From assembly GCF_002095395.1 (NCBI RefSeq), contig NZ_MJEI01000083.1:1-64000 (forward strand): a stretch of 64,000 nt of DNA, written 5' to 3'. The notes under the pieces are model-generated. The model saw only the letters and a list, made by a program, of their open reading frames with translations, was not told the DNA's origin and searched no databases. Shown piece by piece: positions 31,854-39,976 of this stretch (position 1 is its first letter; the number at the start of each line of letters is the position of its first letter). The translations under genes and the position numbers were made by a program. The stretch comes from Williamsia sp. 1135. GTDB taxonomy: Bacteria > Actinomycetota > Actinomycetes > Mycobacteriales > Mycobacteriaceae.

Positions 31854-32711
31854 TCAGACCGGCCGTACCGATTCCGGCACACCCGGGAAGTCGGCACCCG
31901 CCGAGACCTCGGCGTACGCCTCCAATTCGGCCAGCCCGCTGCGGTACGAATCACCGATCCGGCGGACGGCCTCGCGGCCCAGGGCGATGCGCAGCGGAGC
32001 GGTCTCCGCGTCGACCAGCGTGCGGATGATCTCGGCAGCGCGAGCAGGATCACCCTCCTGCTTGCCGTCCACAGCGAGCATGTCCGCCCGGATGGCGCCG
32101 AGCATGTCGCCGTACGTCGACGACGACGGTGCGAACTCGAGGACGTCGGCGGCGTTGAACCCGGTACGGAAACGACTCGGCTCGACAATGAGGACCCGGA
32201 TACCGAACGGCGCCACCTCCCCGGCCAACGCCTGCGACCAGCCTTCGAGTGCGAACTTGCCTGCCGAATAGGAACCGGCGCCGGGGAACGAGACCCGCCC
32301 ACCCTGACTGCTGATCTGCACGATGGTGCCGGCTCCAGTCGTGCGCATGCCCGGCAGTACAGCTCTGGTCAGCGCAGCAGGACCGAGCAGATGTTGCTCG
32401 ATCATGTCCCGCAACCGGGCATCATCGACCTCTTCCGCGGCGCCGATCTGACCCACGCCCCCGTTGTTGACCAGCACGTCGACCCGACCGAAGCGGGCAA
32501 CGGCCTGGTCGACGAGCCCCGCCGCGGCCGCGGTGTCGCGGACGTCGAAAGTACGTGGCAGCAGCTAATCCGGGTACTGCGCGACGAGGTCGTCCAAACG
32601 CTCGGGCCTGCGCATCGCGGCGACCACGGTGTCGCCAGCGGCCAGTGAAGCCTCGGTGAGTGCACGTCCGAACCCGGACGACGCTCCGGTGATGAGCCAG
32701 TTCTTTGTCAT
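31854..32711 (-). pseudogene. Short-chain dehydrogenase with an in-frame amber codon
   Basis: The minus strand from ATG 32711 encodes a classical SDR of 285 codons. It begins NWLITGASSGFGRALTEASL, with the TGxxxGxG cofactor loop. The 49th codon is TAG (32565-32567); after it the same frame runs on without a break: TFDVRD, VNNGGVG, IVQISSQGG and SYSAGKFALEGWSQAL, with the catalytic Tyr and Lys of YSAGK. No frameshift is needed, so a single substitution (for example CAG to TAG) explains it. Internal starts such as the one at 32477 would lack the cofactor loop and make no active enzyme. Substrate unknown. The gene sits just before the MerR regulator. Confidence 0.8.
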
Positions 32712-32765
32712 GGGAGTGAAGCTATTGCTTCGAGTGCGCTCGAACGCAAGCCCGGCGCTGCGTGG

Positions 32766-33644
32766 TTACAGGCCTGCTCTCTCGAGGGCGTCGTCGAACT
32801 CCTCGCTGGCGATCTTCTCGCTCTTGCCTTCGGCAATCGCCGTCGAGTACACCGAGAACAGCTCGGCACCAACCTCTTCGAACTTGCGGGCCCAGGCCTC
32901 ACCGTCGAAGCGCCAGTAGCCGATGATGTCGCACTGATCGGCCTTCCAGCCGTACTGCTTGCGCAGGTGCTTGCGCGCCGTCCGCGACGCCTTGGCCTCG
33001 GCGGCGAACCAGCAGTAGCCGCGGCCGTCCGTGTGCACGAACTCTTCGACGGCGTCACCGAGCTTGCTCTCGCCGAATCCGTTGCCGCTGCCCACTTTTG
33101 CGATCACCTCGACGTCGGCACGCTTCGGTAGGTACGCGAGATCCTCGTCGTCGCACACCTCGACGATGGCCGTCACCCGCGGATTCGCGGGAAGCTCCTC
33201 GAGTATGCGGGCGAGCGCGGGCAGTCCGGCGAGATCGGCCACCAGCAGCTGCCATTCGGTGGTGGGCTCCGGTCGATACCAGGACCGGGCGTGCGACATC
33301 GCGACCTCCTCCCCGATCCCTGTGCGCTGAGCCCACAGGGTCGCGGTGCCATGGTCGTGGACGACGAAGTCGATGGTCATCGTCGCCGTCCGACGGTCCA
33401 GGTGGCGCACTGAGTAGTTGCGCCCTTCTGGCATCGGATTGATGTCGTAGTAGCTCCAGACACCGTCGCGGTTCTCCATCGCCGGCGCCTTGCGCTCACC
33501 GGGCTCGGGAAAGTAGATCCCGACGGCCGCGTCGGCCACATCCGGCACCTGCAGCTGGTCGAGATCGTCGATCGCGAAGATGATTCGGATCAGCCGGGGG
33601 TTCAGCTCTGTCTTCTCGACCACGCGCCCAAACGAAAATCCCAT
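32766..33644 (-). CDS. Siderophore-interacting protein, FAD-dependent ferric-siderophore reductase
   Basis: A 292-residue protein of the SIP/ViuB family, which reduces ferric siderophores in the cytoplasm with NAD(P)H or ferredoxin to release iron. The FAD-binding RNYSVRH lies near residue 75, followed by DFVVHDHGTATLWAQR (segment DFVVHDHG..A..WA of the family). The C-terminal domain has WQLLVADLAGLPALARILE, CWFAAEAKASRTARKHL and IIGYWRFDG. In mycobacteria this domain is fused to IrtA; here it is a separate gene. An iron-box candidate lies six bases before the start, and I see no Shine-Dalgarno site, so the mRNA may be leaderless or nearly so. The C-terminal ~25 residues are a charged extension. 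The frame is intact, unlike several neighbours. Confidence 0.9.
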   Translation of the reverse strand: MGFSFGRVVEKTELNPRLIRIIFAIDDLDQLQVPDVADAAVGIYFPEPGERKAPAMENRDGVWSYYDINPMPEGRNYSVRHLDRRTATMTIDFVVHDHGTATLWAQRTGIGEEVAMSHARSWYRPEPTTEWQLLVADLAGLPALARILEELPANPRVTAIVEVCDDEDLAYLPKRADVEVIAKVGSGNGFGESKLGDAVEEFVHTDGRGYCWFAAEAKASRTARKHLRKQYGWKADQCDIIGYWRFDGEAWARKFEEVGAELFSVYSTAIAEGKSEKIASEEFDDALERAGL

Positions 33645-33649
33645 GCAAC

Positions 33650-33668
33650 GAAGGCTACCCTAACCATT
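33650..33668. promoter_or_regulatory. Iron-box candidate before the siderophore-interacting gene
   Basis: GAAGGCTACCCTAACCATT, read on the minus strand, matches about 12 of 19 iron-box positions, including GGTTAGG. It ends 5 bases before the ATG at 33644, so an IdeR-type repressor here would block the promoter or the transcription start. Confidence 0.5.
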
Positions 33669-33774
33669 GAGCGCCGCGGTGACGCAGTTGCGGCTCCAGC
33701 CCTCTCCATGGTCCGACCAGTGCTAACTTCACAGCTGGCCGAGAGCGAGCCAGATCACACCGGAAGGCAGGCGT

Positions 33775-35208
33775 ATGAGCCGGCGCGGCGCCACCCGTTC
33801 ACCTGCGAAATTCCTGCGTCTTGCCACCATCATCTCGACCTTCGGCGGCCTGCTGTTCGGCTACGACACGGGCGTCATCAACGGCGCCCTGCCCTATATG
33901 GCCGAGAAGGACCAGCTGAATCTGACGTCGTTCACAGAGTCCCTGGTAGCGAGTTCGCTCATCTTCGGGGCCGCGGTCGGCGCAATCGCGGGCGGTCGTC
34001 TCGCCGACCGATATGGACGTCGTCGCAACATCATCGGCTTGGCGGTCATCTTCTTCTTCGCGACCCTGGGCTGCGTCTTCGCCCCCTCGATGGAGGTGAT
34101 GGTCGCCTTCCGGTTCGTGCTCGGACTCGCGGTCGGCGGCGCGTCGGTCACCGTACCCACGTATCTCGCCGAGATGTCACCGGCCGAGAAACGCGGACGG
34201 ATGGTCACCCAGAACGAGCTGATGATCGTCAGTGGACAGCTTCTCGCCTTCACGTTCAACGCGATTCTCGCGAACCTCACCGAGGACAACCACGTCTGGC
34301 GCTACATGCTGGTCATCGCCACGTTGCCGGCGTTGGTGCTGTGGTTCGGGATGCTGATGATGCCCGAGAGTCCGCGCTGGCTCGGCCGGCAGGGTCGGAC
34401 CGCGGACATGCTGCGCGTCCTGTACCAGGTCCGCGAAGAGCAGCAGGCCCGCACCGAAGCGGACGAGATCACGCGCATGGCCGAGGAAGAGAAGGCGACG
34501 GTCGCGATGCAGTGGACCGTCCTGCGCGACGTCCCCTGGATCCGGCGGGTGCTGGTGATCGGCTGCGGCATCGCGGTCGTCCAGCAGATCAGCGGCGTGA
34601 ACTCGATCATGTACTACGGGACGCAGATCCTGGAGGACTCCGGCTTCGACAAGGACGCCGCCCTCACGGCCAACATCGCGAACGGCGTCATCTCCGTGGC
34701 GGCCACGTTCGTCGGGATCTGGTTGCTGGGCAAGGTGGGTCGTCGGCCCATGTTGATGGTCGGCGTCGCCGGTACTGCCACGGCTCTGCTGCTGATCGGG
34801 ATCTTCTCGCTGGTGTTGCCGGCGGGTACCGGCCGCGCGTTCGTCGTACTGACCCTGACGGTGACGTTCCTGGCGTTTCAGCAGGGAGCGACGTCGCCTG
34901 TCACCTGGCTGATGCTCTCTGAGATCTTCCCGCTGCAGGTGCGGGGCTTCGCTTTCGGCGTCACCGGCTTCGTGCTCTGGATGGTGAACTTCGCAGTCGG
35001 CTTCTTCTTCTTGCAGCTCGTCGACTGGTTCAGCATCTCCACGACGTTCTTCATCTTCTTCGTCCTGGGCTGCTGCGCACTCACGTTCGTGAAGCTGTAT
35101 CTGCCCGAGACCAAGGGCAGGACGCTGGAGTCGCTCGAGACCGAGTTCACCGAGAAGTACGGCGACGACGTGAGCACCGGGAAGCCGCGGAGTTACCTGC
35201 AGAAATAG
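33775..35208 (+). CDS. MFS sugar porter
   Basis: A 477-residue transporter of the sugar porter family (MFS), with about 12 membrane segments. Signatures in order: GLLFGYDTGVINGALPYM in helix 1, RLADRYGRRRN after helix 2, PESPRWL in the middle, QQISGVNSIMYYG in helix 7 and PETKGRTLE at the end. It should move a hexose, pentose or polyol with protons, probably inward. GGAAGG lies just upstream of the ATG. It stands alone, facing away from the siderophore-interacting gene and converging on the thiolase gene. This is the first gene of the long intact region. The exact sugar cannot be told. Confidence 0.9.
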   Translation: MSRRGATRSPAKFLRLATIISTFGGLLFGYDTGVINGALPYMAEKDQLNLTSFTESLVASSLIFGAAVGAIAGGRLADRYGRRRNIIGLAVIFFFATLGCVFAPSMEVMVAFRFVLGLAVGGASVTVPTYLAEMSPAEKRGRMVTQNELMIVSGQLLAFTFNAILANLTEDNHVWRYMLVIATLPALVLWFGMLMMPESPRWLGRQGRTADMLRVLYQVREEQQARTEADEITRMAEEEKATVAMQWTVLRDVPWIRRVLVIGCGIAVVQQISGVNSIMYYGTQILEDSGFDKDAALTANIANGVISVAATFVGIWLLGKVGRRPMLMVGVAGTATALLLIGIFSLVLPAGTGRAFVVLTLTVTFLAFQQGATSPVTWLMLSEIFPLQVRGFAFGVTGFVLWMVNFAVGFFFLQLVDWFSISTTFFIFFVLGCCALTFVKLYLPETKGRTLESLETEFTEKYGDDVSTGKPRSYLQK

Positions 35209-35261
35209 GTAACTCCGACTGAGCTACAGGGTCGGGGGTCGTGCAGCTCAGCCGGAGTTAC
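35209..35261. terminator. Hairpin directly after the sugar porter stop
   Basis: A 17-base stem with one mismatch (35209-35225 with 35245-35261). It begins right after the TAG at 35206-35208 and probably ends the porter transcript. Confidence 0.65.
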
Positions 35262-35328
35262 TTGGTTCATCGCAGAGTTCTGCCAGGGCGTTACACACTC
35301 GCCAAAACTTTTTTCCCGCCTCCCGGAA

Positions 35329-35381
35329 ATGGGGCCTTTTGGCGGACCCCACCAGGGGTTTTGTTCGCCAGAAGGCCCCAT
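35329..35381. terminator. Bidirectional hairpin between convergent genes
   Basis: A 16-base stem with one G-U type mismatch (35329-35344 with 35366-35381), with T-rich and A-rich tracts in the arms. It lies between the porter and thiolase genes, which converge. The 219-base gap holds this and the preceding hairpin only. Confidence 0.7.
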
Positions 35382-35427
35382 CTTCGGAGACGAAGCGTAG
35401 CGGAGCTCGACCAGAACGTCGGGAGGG

Positions 35428-36777
35428 TCAGCCCTCGATGATCGCGGTGACGCCTTGCCCACCGGCAGCGCAGATGGAGATCAGCGCGCGGCCGCCGCCG
35501 TTTTCCTTGATCTGCTTCGCCGCCTGGGCGACGATCCGGCCACCGGTCGCGGCGAACGGGTGTCCCGCAGCCAACGACGAGCCGTTGACGTTGAGCTTGG
35601 CGCGATCGATCGAGCCGAGGGCCTTGTCGAGGCCGAGGCGTTCTTTGCAGTAATCCTCGGATTCGAACGCCGCGAGCGTGCAGAGCACCACCGACGCGAA
35701 GGCCTCATGGATCTCGTAGAAGTCGAAGTCCTGCAGGGTCAGGCCGTTGCGCTCGAGCAGCCGCGGGATGGCGTAGGTCGGGGCCATCAGCAGGCCGTCC
35801 GGCCCGTTGACGTAGTCGACTGCAGCGGTCTCGACGTCCACCAGATGCGCGAGCACCGGCAGCTTCTTCTCCGCAGCCCACTCGTCGGTGGACAGCAGCA
35901 CCGCCGACGCACCGTCGGTCAGCGGGGTCGAGTTGCCCGCGGTCATGGTCGCGTCGCCGAGCGAGACGCCGAAGACCGGCTTCAGGGTCGCCAGCTTCTC
36001 GACCTTGCTGCCCGGACGCAGGTTCTGGTCGCGGGTCAGACCCTGGAACGGGGTGATCAGATCGTCGAAGAACCCGCGGTCGTACGCTGCCGCCATCTTC
36101 TGGTGGCTGGCCGCGGCGAGCTCGTCCTGGTCCTCGCGCTTGATGCCGAATTCCTTGGCGGTGATGGCCGCGTGGTCGCCCATCGACATCCCGGTGCGTG
36201 GTTCGCCGTTGCGGGGGATCTCGATGCCCAGCGAGGTCGGGAGCTTGGCGACGGCCTTGAGCCGGTCAGCCAGGCTGCGCGCCCGGTTCACCTGCAACAT
36301 CACCTGGCGCATGTCCTCGGAAACCCCGATGGGCGCGTCCGACGTGGTGTCGACGCCGCCGCCGATACCGGCCTCGAACTTGCCGGTGGCGATGCCGTCG
36401 GCGACCGCGGAGATCGCCTGCAGGCCGGTGCCGCAGGCCTGCTGCAGATCGAAGGCAGGCGTGTACGGCGACAGCGCCGAACCCAGCACCGATTCCCGGA
36501 TCAGGTTGAAGTCGCGCGAGTGCTTGAGCACCGCGCCGCCGGCGACCATGCCGAGGCGTTCACCCTGCAGGCTGAACCGGCTGATCAGGCCGTCGAGGGT
36601 GGCGGTGAACATGTCCTGATTGCTCGCGCGGGCGTACGCACCATCCTGGCGCGCGAACGGAATCCGGTTGCCACCGACGATCGCGACCGGCCGCACGCTG
36701 CGGGTCTTGCGCGATGTGGTCGCAGCCCCACTGGTTTCTGTCGGCCCGTTGTTTGTGGGCTCATTGCTCGTCGACAC
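35428..36777 (-). CDS. Acetyl-CoA acetyltransferase / thiolase (FadA2-like)
   Basis: A 449-residue thiolase, longer than the usual ~400 because of a Ser/Thr/Asn-rich leader of about 28 residues. It joins or cleaves acyl-CoA units in fatty-acid or sterol side-chain metabolism. Catalytic parts are all present: the nucleophilic Cys in LQQACGTGLQA, YEIHEAFA (His), GHPFAATGGR (His) and the second Cys in SICAAGGQG. The start is GTG 36777, with GGGAGAG a few bases before. It diverges from fabG4/htdX exactly as fadA2 (Rv0243) does from fabG4 in M. tuberculosis. A perfect palindrome sits in the shared promoter region. Confidence 0.88.
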   Translation of the reverse strand: MSTSNEPTNNGPTETSGAATTSRKTRSVRPVAIVGGNRIPFARQDGAYARASNQDMFTATLDGLISRFSLQGERLGMVAGGAVLKHSRDFNLIRESVLGSALSPYTPAFDLQQACGTGLQAISAVADGIATGKFEAGIGGGVDTTSDAPIGVSEDMRQVMLQVNRARSLADRLKAVAKLPTSLGIEIPRNGEPRTGMSMGDHAAITAKEFGIKREDQDELAAASHQKMAAAYDRGFFDDLITPFQGLTRDQNLRPGSKVEKLATLKPVFGVSLGDATMTAGNSTPLTDGASAVLLSTDEWAAEKKLPVLAHLVDVETAAVDYVNGPDGLLMAPTYAIPRLLERNGLTLQDFDFYEIHEAFASVVLCTLAAFESEDYCKERLGLDKALGSIDRAKLNVNGSSLAAGHPFAATGGRIVAQAAKQIKENGGGRALISICAAGGQGVTAIIEG

Positions 36778-36817
36778 TGTGGCTCTCCCATGTAGTGGAT
36801 GACTCGTATAGCGTATT

Positions 36818-36833
36818 CTTACTCGCGAGTAAG
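36818..36833. promoter_or_regulatory. Perfect palindrome in the fadA/fabG4 promoter region
   Basis: CTTACTCGCGAGTAAG is a perfect 16-base palindrome, 41 bases before the thiolase start and 84 before the fabG4 start. Its ends (CTTAC, GTAAG) match those of the dyad at 39893-39908 beside the TetR gene, so it may be an operator of that TetR protein or of another fatty-acid regulator. Confidence 0.6.
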
Positions 36834-36916
36834 TTAGTTGTCGACTCCGCCCGGGACTACCCCTGATGGGCGGCGGAAAACAACTTCAGATGCCGTCAGC
36901 GACCTAGGAGTGCTTC

Positions 36917-38287
36917 GTGTCAGCCACTGGAACCACCGACCTGTATTCGACGTTCGTCAGCTCCGGACCCGGATCGTTCATCGCCGGCAAGGTCGGCCTG
37001 CCCCAGCCGCCGGTCCTGCGCCGTTACAAGGCAGGCGAACCGGCTCTGTCCGGGCCCGTCCTGCTCGGCGGCAACGGCCGGCTGATCGAACCGCTGCGCG
37101 AGATCCTCGGCGATCCCGACAGCGGATATGAACTGATCACGAACAACACCGGGGGCCGGGGTGCGGACAAGCTCGGCGCCGTCGTGCTCGATGCGACCGG
37201 GATCACCCAGTCCTCGGAGCTCTCGCTGCTCTTCGAGTTCTTCACCCCGACCCTGCGTTCCACCGGCAACTCGGCGCGCTTCGTGGTCATCGGCACCACT
37301 CCCGAACTGATCAAGAACCCGAACGAGCACATCGCCCAGCGCGCCCTCGAAGGCTTCACCCGGTCGCTCGGCAAGGAGCTGCGCAAGGGTGCCACCGCCC
37401 AACTCGTATACGTCTCCCCCGACGCCAAGACCGGCCTGTCCGGCCTTGAGTCGACACTGCGGTTCATCCTCTCGGCCAAGTCGGCCTTCGTCGACGCCCA
37501 GGTCATCCGCGTCGACGAGAAGGATGCCGTCGCCCCGGCCAGCTGGGACAAGCCGCTGCAGGGCAAGGTCGCCGTGGTCACCGGAGCCGCCCGCGGTATC
37601 GGCGCCACCATCGCCGAGGTGCTCGCCCGTGACGGCGCCCACGTCATCGCCGCAGACATCCCCGCGGCGGGCGATGCCCTGTCGGCGACCGCGAACAAGG
37701 TCGGCGGCACCGCGCTACCCCTCGACGTCACAGCCGCCGACGCAGGCAAGAAGCTCGCCGAGCACGTCCTCGAACGTCACGGCGGCGTGGACATCATCGT
37801 GAACAACGCGGGCATCACCCGCGACAAGTTGCTCGCCAACATGGACGACGCTCGCTGGAGTTCGGTCATCGGCGTGAATCTCATTGCGCCGCAGCAGCTC
37901 GTCGACGACCTGGTCGAGGCGGGCGCACTGCGTGAGGGTGGCTCGGTCATCGACGTGTCGTCCATCGCGGGAATCGCGGGCAACCGCGGGCAGACCAACT
38001 ACGGCACCTCGAAGGCCGGGGTGATCGGCCTCGTCGACGCCTACGCGCCGATCCTGGCCGAGAAGAAGATCACCATCAACGCAGTCGCCCCGGGCTTCAT
38101 CGAAACCGCCATGACCGCCGCGATTCCGCTGGCCACCCGCGAGGTGGGCCGTCGCATCAGCTCGCTGCAGCAGGGCGGTCAGACCGTCGACGTCGCAGAG
38201 ACCGTCGCATACTTCGCCAACCCGGCGTCGAGTGCGGTCACCGGCAACGTCGTCCGGGTCTGCGGCCAGAGCATGCTGGGTGCCTGA
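36917..38287 (+). CDS. fabG4: High-molecular-weight 3-oxoacyl-(ACP/CoA) reductase
   Basis: A 456-residue FabG of the HMW type: an N-terminal flavodoxin-like domain (about 1-205) without cofactor motif, then an SDR ketoreductase domain. In the latter [11 protein letters not shown] binds NAD(H), NNAGITRD follows, and the catalytic Ser and Tyr/Lys lie in VIDVSSIAG and NYGTSKAG. The C-terminal [15 protein letters not shown] is typical of FabG4 (Rv0242c). It reduces 3-oxoacyl-CoA (or ACP), normally with NADH. The start is GTG 36917, with AGGAG 7 bases upstream. The hydratase gene follows one base after its stop, so they are one operon. Confidence 0.92.
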   Translation: MSATGTTDLYSTFVSSGPGSFIAGKVGLPQPPVLRRYKAGEPALSGPVLLGGNGRLIEPLREILGDPDSGYELITNNTGGRGADKLGAVVLDATGITQSSELSLLFEFFTPTLRSTGNSARFVVIGTTPELIKNPNEHIAQRALEGFTRSLGKELRKGATAQLVYVSPDAKTGLSGLESTLRFILSAKSAFVDAQVIRVDEKDAVAPASWDKPLQGKVAVVTGAARGIGATIAEVLARDGAHVIAADIPAAGDALSATANKVGGTALPLDVTAADAGKKLAEHVLERHGGVDIIVNNAGITRDKLLANMDDARWSSVIGVNLIAPQQLVDDLVEAGALREGGSVIDVSSIAGIAGNRGQTNYGTSKAGVIGLVDAYAPILAEKKITINAVAPGFIETAMTAAIPLATREVGRRISSLQQGGQTVDVAETVAYFANPASSAVTGNVVRVCGQSMLGA

Positions 38288-38288
38288 T

Positions 38289-39176
38289 ATGGCCAAAACC
38301 ATTGCACTGAAGGAGTTCCCGGGGACCGCCGACATCTACCGGCGGGCCATCATCGGGATGCTGCCGGTGGTCGGCAAGTCGGGGAAGGTATCCCCCGACG
38401 CCACCCTCCCCGACACCGAGCTGACGCTGTCCGGCGTGAAGGTCGACCTCGATCAGCTCGCCAAGTACTGCGCCGCGACGGGTCAGCGGTTCGGCGACAC
38501 GCTCCCGCTGACATTCCCGTTCGTCCTCCAGTTCCCGCTGGTCATGAAACTGCTTGTCGCAGGCGACTTCCCGTTGACGGCCATCGGCTCGGTCCACATC
38601 GAGAACACCATCGAGCGGTTCCGGCCGATCGGGGTCACCGAGCCGCTGACGATCACCACGCACGCCGAGAATCTGCGCGAACACCGCAAGGGCATGCTGG
38701 TCGACGCGATCTCAGAGTTCGCCGTCGGCCACGAGCCGGTCGCCAGGCAGACCGCGACGTTCCTGAGTCAGCAGCGCACCAGCCTGTCCGGTGGGCCGCG
38801 ACCCGAGGCCCCGAAGGATCACCGCCCGCCACCGCCGGATGCGAAGCTGAAGGCGGATCTGGGGCTGATCCGGCAGTACGCGGCTGCCAGCGGCGACCGC
38901 AACCCGATCCACATGAGCGATCTGGGCGCCAAGGCGTTCGGCTTCCCACGGGCCATCGCCCACGGTATGTGGACCGCCGCCCGCGTCGTGGCCAACGTCG
39001 AGGGACGACTCGACGACAAGGTCACGTACAACGTGCGGTTCGGTAAGCCGGTCATCCTGCCCGCCACGGTGAACGTCTACACCGAGCAGGTCGAGGGCGC
39101 GGGCTCAGGCGCGTTCGACATCTCGGTGCTCAACCCGAAAAAGGGTTACCCGCACCTCACCGCGACACTCCGGTAA
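38289..39176 (+). CDS. htdX: MaoC-like (R)-3-hydroxyacyl dehydratase (HtdX type)
   Basis: A 295-residue double-hotdog dehydratase. The C-terminal half carries the hydratase-2 motif: ASGDRNPIHMSDLGAKAFG, then AIAHGMWTAARV, with the catalytic Asp and His. The N-terminal half is the inactive hotdog. It hydrates or dehydrates 3-hydroxyacyl-CoA/ACP and works after FabG4, as Rv0241c does in M. tuberculosis. I start at ATG 38289, one base after the fabG4 stop, giving MAKTIALKEFPG; a longer frame from 38232 would overlap fabG4 and adds no recognisable sequence. An adjacent hairpin ends the transcript. Confidence 0.9.
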   Translation: MAKTIALKEFPGTADIYRRAIIGMLPVVGKSGKVSPDATLPDTELTLSGVKVDLDQLAKYCAATGQRFGDTLPLTFPFVLQFPLVMKLLVAGDFPLTAIGSVHIENTIERFRPIGVTEPLTITTHAENLREHRKGMLVDAISEFAVGHEPVARQTATFLSQQRTSLSGGPRPEAPKDHRPPPPDAKLKADLGLIRQYAAASGDRNPIHMSDLGAKAFGFPRAIAHGMWTAARVVANVEGRLDDKVTYNVRFGKPVILPATVNVYTEQVEGAGSGAFDISVLNPKKGYPHLTATLR

Positions 39177-39185
39177 TCCCGGAAT

Positions 39186-39236
39186 TGGTGGGTTTTGGCG
39201 AGCATTTCCCCAGGTGGGGGTCGCCAAAACCCACCA
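39186..39236. terminator. Bidirectional hairpin between htdX and tetR
   Basis: A perfect 16-base stem (39186-39201 with 39221-39236) with AAAA and TTTT tracts within the arms. It lies between the convergent htdX and TetR genes. Confidence 0.75.
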
Positions 39237-39246
39237 TTTTCGGATT

Positions 39247-39846
39247 CTAGGGGCGGTCGCCTGCGAGGCCGCGCCAGCCCATGGAGACCATGAGGTCGGC
39301 CGCGGTGTCGAGGTCGATGTCCCCTTCGGAGATCCGGTCGGCCACCGCCTCACCGGCACCGACCAGCGCGACGGCCATCAGTTCGAAGTCGGTGTCACTC
39401 GGGTGCGGAACCGTGGTCCCGCGGCGGAGCAGGTCGGCGACCATCTCGATGAGTCGCGCACGGCTGGCGGCGACAAGACCCGCGAAGTTGGCCTGGCCGG
39501 TGGCGAGGCGATAGAGCACCCGCCACGACTCCTTGTTGTCGTGGACGTACCGCAAGAAGTCGTAGATGACGGTGCGGGCCTGATCGTGCTGCCGGAGATT
39601 CGGGTCGAAGCCGGCGCTCATCGCTTCGATGAAGCGGCCACCCTCCCGATTGATACAGGCGCCGAACAGTTCGTCCTTCGACCCGTAATAGAGATACAGC
39701 ATCGGCTTGCTGATGCTGGCCTGTGCCGCAATGGCATCCATCGAGGTCTCACGAAAGCCGTTGGCGGCGAACACCTGTACGGCCGCGTCGAGCATCTGCT
39801 GCTCGCGGACGGCGCGCGGTAGGCGCTTCGTTCCTCCGGCCACCAC
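39247..39846 (-). CDS. TetR-family transcriptional regulator
   Basis: A 199-residue TetR regulator. The N-terminal DNA-binding domain reads MLDAAVQVFAANGFRETSMD, then ASISKPMLYLYYGSKDELF, a textbook TetR HTH. The C-terminal ligand domain is of the kind seen in Rv0238, its positional counterpart next to lpqI in M. tuberculosis. Several GTG codons can start it; I chose 39846 because AGAAAG then lies 7 bases upstream, while 39852 leaves no space. It converges on htdX, and a dyad lies upstream of its own promoter. It probably represses itself and perhaps fadA/fabG4/htdX in response to an acyl-CoA. That is inference. Confidence 0.87.
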   Translation of the reverse strand: MVAGGTKRLPRAVREQQMLDAAVQVFAANGFRETSMDAIAAQASISKPMLYLYYGSKDELFGACINREGGRFIEAMSAGFDPNLRQHDQARTVIYDFLRYVHDNKESWRVLYRLATGQANFAGLVAASRARLIEMVADLLRRGTTVPHPSDTDFELMAVALVGAGEAVADRISEGDIDLDTAADLMVSMGWRGLAGDRP

Positions 39847-39892
39847 AACCACTCTTTCTGCCAGTTTCTGGACACATGGACGTCCGGACTAC

Positions 39893-39908
39893 CTTACCAG
39901 CCGGTAAG
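39893..39908. promoter_or_regulatory. Dyad, likely TetR operator
   Basis: CTTACC and GGTAAG, perfect six-base arms across 4 bases, 47 bases before the TetR start and inside the TetR/lpqI intergenic region. Such dyads directly upstream are usual for autoregulated TetR genes. Confidence 0.6.
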
Positions 39909-39976
39909 TTTCGGGTTCCCGGAGTGGTGAATCGTCGCCGCATCTGCCCGGTCGAGCATGTCAGCGGTCGCGCATG

